NCBI GenBank assembly: GCA_002205965.3
Contig: NADL03000596.1
Span: forward strand, 930,001-994,000
Length of the DNA stretch: 64,000 nucleotides
Origin: Kappaphycus alvarezii
Taxonomy: Eukaryota > Rhodophyta > Florideophyceae > Gigartinales > Solieriaceae
Reading direction: 5' to 3'
Shown here in pieces: positions 60,004 through 64,000 of this stretch (its first letter is position 1; every line of letters starts with the position of its first letter). Made by a program: the position numbers and the translations under genes. A model generated the notes under the pieces. It had not been told where the DNA came from. It did not search any database and saw only the letters and a program-made list of their open reading frames with translations.

Positions 60004-60324
60004 TCAGTTTAAATTATTTCTTCCGGAGAGGCCGTAGGAGAGTTCTTTGGTGACTAGAGCTACTACTTTATGAAAATCGGACACTAAGTAATAGGGTAAT
60101 TTTTTAAGAAATAGACAGCCTTGGGGCCTTTTTCTTATCAAATGTCGCAAGGTAGTTATCTTATCTAGAAATTTAATCACAGAGTTCCTTTTGCCGCTTT
60201 TCATGACAAAATGGACTCGAAGTTCTCCAAAAGTACGGCATATATTATCGGAACTATCATCTCCTTTCCGATTGGATAAAAAAATACTTCTCCTCTGGAT
60301 CTTACCAGCAAAACTGCGGTCCAT
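60004..60324 (-). CDS. Small hypothetical ORF in the AT-rich tract
   Basis: An ATG-started 106-codon ORF, the longest clean one in this tract. It is basic and mixed in composition, with a possible helical stretch (KFLDKITTLRHLIRKRPQG). No family is recognised and no neighbour supports it. It is quite likely a chance ORF or a transposon scrap. Confidence 0.2.
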   Translation of the reverse strand: MDRSFAGKIQRRSIFLSNRKGDDSSDNICRTFGELRVHFVMKSGKRNSVIKFLDKITTLRHLIRKRPQGCLFLKKLPYYLVSDFHKVVALVTKELSYGLSGRNNLN

Positions 60325-60598
60325 CTGCGCCGCCTAAGTTAATATTTCCCACTACCGTAGTAAATCTTGGCCCACCGAGGTATTGTCCAAACTGATTCTT
60401 TACGAACCAACTTTAAACGATCGCAGCATGAATATTTGTCAACATTGTTGCCTTTTTCTTCCTAATTGACAATAATTGAGGCTAAAGGCTAGTTTATTTC
60501 ATTCGCAACGCATTTAAAACAGCCTTCAAAGTTCTCTTCTCATATAATACACCGATTTTACCCATTTAAGGTCTCATGTAAAAGGTGAAGAGTGTCCT

Positions 60599-60952
60599 TT
60601 GGTTTTATTTTCCACCATCTACTATCCATTTTTTATATTTTTACTTCCCCATTGCCTTGAGCAATTTGCTCTATTCATTTTCAGATCTCTCGAAACGCTG
60701 GTTGGTGCCCAGCTGGGAAGGTTTTTTGGATTCCATGCAAGTATTTTTAATTGCTCTTTGGCGTCCATTTTAGTAACTTTGGGGATTTTTCCGGATGCCA
60801 TAGCTGCGAATGACGTGTGTCTGCGACTTGGACAGAGTCAACAAATGCGTGAACTCTTCTCAACTCTGGAAGCTAGGAAAAATTATGGTGATTCTCTAAT
60901 TTTTCACCTTTCAAAGTATTTTTTTTCTTCAAATATTACAGAAAAAATATGA
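60599..60952 (+). CDS. Open segment with exon-like composition, uncertain
   Basis: The second half (about 60770-60890) reads FPDAIAANDVCLRLGQSQQM then RELFSTLEARKNYG. Its composition is more coding-like than its surroundings, and it is followed by GTGATT, a weak donor-like site. The first half is hydrophobic and AT-driven. There is no good ATG. It could be an exon of a gene with introns or a transposon scrap. Confidence 0.2.
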   Translation: MVLFSTIYYPFFIFLLPHCLEQFALFIFRSLETLVGAQLGRFFGFHASIFNCSLASILVTLGIFPDAIAANDVCLRLGQSQQMRELFSTLEARKNYGDSLIFHLSKYFFSSNITEKI

Positions 60953-62129
60953 TAGACTGCTTCTAATTCGCCTTTTTGTGTTCTTGTGCAAAATAAAGAT
61001 TGAACATATTTTCATTTGAAATATAATTTTTCTGTCTGAATTTTTGAAAGCATGTATTCAATTCTTATTCGCACTTTATTTCAACACTTTTATAGTAAAA
61101 ACCCTTAAACCGATGTTCCAATTATAATACAAATTTTGCTGATTGGACACTGATCTCGTGGAGGGCATTGTGCATATAGTACGGACCATTCGAAAAATTG
61201 AATATTATAAATCATACCACTGTAGCCGATATAGATATAAACACTATATATGTTATCAGAATTATTTGCTCCCATTTCTTTGGGAAACCAGATCCCAGTT
61301 TTTTTGTTCCTCCTCTACAAATAAGCCATGTGAATATCTCCATTTAGGATGTTCATATACGGAAGAAAGTTGAAAAGGGGAATACTACATCCCAATGGTA
61401 CATGAAGACAAGTCACGTCTCATTTGTCTTTTTCTTCAAATTGTCACCTGATACCATGGAAAAGGTCCCTACAACAAAGTTCCGAACTGATTTGAATTTT
61501 TGTGAAAAGCATATTTATATGAAAACTAGGATGCTTACGACAATAAATTCTCCACATAAAAAATTGAGTAGTGCTCTGATTTTGTATAGATTCAATAAGT
61601 TTCTGCCATGGCCTTTTTTTCCTGAATCATAAGCAAATGAGGATAAATGAATTTTGGCTGTTCTCATAGAACAGGCAGTGATCATTACTACTTATATCAA
61701 GATTTTGAGTACATTATACATTTATCTTTGTTTTAGGACCTCTTATCTACGAAAAACATCACCGTAGAATATGAAAAATTAATATAAAAATACAAGTCAC
61801 TATGCTAAACTTTTTAAGTACGAAATTAATTTTAAAGCGCCGAATTAAATGAACCGGGACGTGTCCTTTAGTGGCAGTAGACAGGTATACGTCGATAATA
61901 TTATCCGTAAATAGAACATTATAGCTAAAGATCAAATTAATACCTATATTTTGCTAGGAAATTACTTCCACAAAATAAAAACCAACTTCGCATACAATGA
62001 TTAAGTCCTATAAGATTCAGCAAAGTTGGGCTCCAATGACTAAATAATTTGCCTCGTCTAATTTATGGGCGCGTAGCACTGAATGATGATAAAAGAAAAT
62101 CTTTCCTTTAATTCAGAGCTCGGTTTTTA

Positions 62130-62720
62130 CAGAGGAGCTTTTTAAAAAGAAGAAGAATGACTCTTTATTGTTTGAAGACAAGTCCGCACTAAACAGGACC
62201 TCAGGTTCTGCTAGACGGACGACTCCGGGCAATGGCGGAACCAATTGGCCACTCAAGCGAGAAAGGGACCGGAAGAAATCTCCACCACCGGAACTGAGGA
62301 TTCAGGAGGCTTAAAAGACTCCGCTGTAAGCACAGAGGCTTACAGATAGAGACGGCGACAACGGCGAGAACTCCGGACGAGCGAGATTATCGACAAGCTC
62401 GCAAGGCTCTGAAGACCGCAACCCTCGCAGTCTGTCAAAATGACGGAAGATTTGAGCGGGGCAGGGTACGGTGGACTTCGCAAACCTTGTTCGAGTAGTA
62501 GATCCATCCTTATACACCTTTCCCAGTTCGTCCCACGTGCGCTGGGGGGCGGAGAGGCAACCCACTCGATGTGGCTATCGAAAAGAACGTTGCAGCGAGA
62601 GCTCTGCAGCTGTGACGGGCAATCTCCTGAGGGAAGAGCCGGATGAAGGTCCGTTGCCCACGTCGTGCACCGGCGCCGAGCGAGATGAAGTGAAGCTTCT
62701 GTGTAGTCAGTCGAGATGAG
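62130..62720 (+). pseudogene. GC-richer coding remnant inside the AT-rich tract
   Basis: A 590-bp island of near-balanced composition with stop-poor stretches in several plus frames, for example 62160-62310 (KRERDRKKSPPPELRIQEA) and 62471-62719. It is charged, Arg/Ser-rich and broken by frame changes. Composition and sharp borders suggest a degraded insertion rather than a native gene. The family is not recognised. Confidence 0.3.
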
Positions 62721-63743
62721 ATGGATTGAAACACTAAAAAAATGAGTAGCCGAGTGCATGTTTTTAAAAACTAATGGTAAAGGGTAGTCGTTTATTACTG
62801 GAAGTACCATATTTGCCGATAGGATATCTAAAAAGACATATATTCAGGTCAAGCTCAAATAGAGCGGTTTTCATCACGAAAAAGCCTCAACTATTCTAAA
62901 GGATATGCATAATTGCGTAACGGATACATTAAAGAATCTTCAAAAACATTTTCGTGAATATAATGTTTTGATTGTGCGCAATGGGGAATTTGGCGCACGA
63001 GCTAGAACGGGTCTCAAATTCGTATTGTGGGATATTGGTTTCCATTAGTATAAAATTATTTAAAAAATGAAACTACTTAATGTATTCGAAATGCCCCGAC
63101 CAGACTATTTAGAAGGATGAGTTAATAATTTCATAAAACGATAAGCAGTACGAACAATTAATAATGGGCGAAATTTTCAAAAAAGTTGTTAAGGACAAGG
63201 ATAGAAATTGGATGTACCGAGGCCTCAGGCTAGAGTCAAAATATATGTATTTTATTGGATAATACTCGCAGAATTCGATGAATTTGTATGAAAATGACTG
63301 TAGAGGAAACTTCTGAGTGGAAAAAAAGCGTTCAAAGAGACTTTTCTCTACTATGATATATAAGATACCTATTGCAGTGTTTTTCAATCGTTTGCTTGAG
63401 TTTTTGAGAAAAAAAAGCACAAAAATCCAAATTAATGAGATGGAACTAATCTTTCAATACTGAACAATCTCTAGATCAAATATTTTATATAATTTTACAT
63501 ATACTTGCCATTTATTAAACTTAATAATGGCAATTTCGCCGGTTTTCTAATTTTGTAGTGCTTTTCAAGGGATATTAGTAGCTCTTGTATTAAAATAAAA
63601 GGTAGTTCTAATTGCTTATAAAATTGATTACAGCGATTATCAGTAAGTGTAACGTAAAACTTTAACACATAAATTTCAAATAATTTAAGACGCAGAGCAA
63701 GGTGATATCGATAGAGATAAAAAGATTATGAGAGAAATCTACA
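62721..63743. other. AT-rich, no supported gene
   Basis: Only short stop-dense frames, of which the 103-codon minus ORF at 63109-63420 is Phe/Leu-rich and follows base composition. Confidence 0.45.
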
Positions 63744-63962
63744 ATGAGACCCAATTCTTTATTCACTGTACTCGCGAAACAATATTTTGGCCTCGATCCT
63801 GGTGAGGGGTGCCCTCGCAATTTCCTGAAGTTTTACCTGGAGATTGATGAAGCAGGGGGGTTACTTTTTTTACAAAGTGCAAATCTTTTATTGGTGGTAG
63901 TATTGGAAAGCATCCCATATCTTTCGGAACTAACTTCTAATTTCCCTTTTCTTTTTAGATAA
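63744..63962 (+). CDS. Small hypothetical ORF near the window end
   Basis: An ATG-started 72-codon ORF with LAKQYFGLDPGEGCPRNFLK at its start and a hydrophobic stretch (ANLLLVVVLESI) near its middle. It may be a first exon of something beyond the window or a chance ORF. No family recognised. Confidence 0.15.
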   Translation: MRPNSLFTVLAKQYFGLDPGEGCPRNFLKFYLEIDEAGGLLFLQSANLLLVVVLESIPYLSELTSNFPFLFR

Positions 63963-64000
63963 TGTTACTTCTATTCGATAGATCTTTCCATAGAATCTTC

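Larger units (their letters stand above)
53300..62100. other. AT-rich gene desert
   Basis: The base composition becomes strongly AT-rich after about 53.3 kb. ORFs are short, stop-dense and without recognisable domains. The CTGTACAG palindromes of the left half are absent. A weak dispersed pair (56803-56840 and 61752-61790, both with ATCA(T/C)CGTAG(T/A)ATATGAAA and AATTAATATAAAA) shows that at least one old repeat family is present. No RNA gene was seen. Confidence 0.6.

Overview
The window is a gene-poor, transposon-dominated stretch of a eukaryotic nuclear genome. The evidence is the near absence of intact long ORFs, an LTR retrotransposon with paired long terminal repeats, non-LTR retrotransposons, cut-and-paste transposase relics and long non-coding tracts. 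The transposase relics at 37.1-38.2 kb and 32.1-33.1 kb remind me of families common in oomycetes and other stramenopiles. That is recollection, not a search result, so the host is best called a microbial eukaryote, possibly a stramenopile. No tRNA, rRNA, CRISPR or prokaryotic operon structure was seen.

Layout. 0-2.1 kb: the 3' end of a decayed Ty3/gypsy chromovirus (integrase plus chromodomain), followed by a polypurine tract and a probable LTR. 2.5-2.6 kb: three abutting palindromes. 3.5-4.9 kb (minus): the one intact conventional gene, a single-exon amidohydrolase of the 8-oxoguanine/hydroxyatrazine deaminase type. 5-9.5 kb: non-coding, with a hairpin built on 16-bp repeats. 9.6-16.9 kb: a GC-rich block of non-LTR retrotransposons. 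A minus-strand 3' half and an inverted 5' segment meet head to head like a twin-primed insertion, and a nearly full-length plus-strand copy with ORF1, reverse transcriptase (RT) and a restriction-like endonuclease follows. 17.7-18.2 kb: a Harbinger-type transposase relic. 18.85-19.94 kb: a foldback element with two 239-bp inverted arms. 20-36 kb: decayed, mostly unrecognised coding remnants on both strands, G-rich degenerate repeats and many perfect palindromes. 37.1-38.2 kb: a DDE transposase relic. 40.25-52.44 kb: a complete Ty3/gypsy element with two 777-bp LTRs, a broken gag-protease-RT-RNase H-integrase-chromodomain region and an unusual long antisense reading region before the 3' LTR. 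52.4-64 kb: a strongly AT-rich tract with almost nothing coding.

Functionally the window is a record of transposition: chromodomain integrases, an RT with a sequence-specific-type nuclease, and DDE transposases, nearly all disabled by stops and frameshifts. The signals most worth following are the antisense ORF inside the LTR element, the apparent twin-priming inversion, the foldback element, and an iterated GTAC-centred palindrome (CTGTACAG and longer forms) found repeatedly between about 2.5 and 39 kb but not in the transposon coding blocks or the AT-rich tract.
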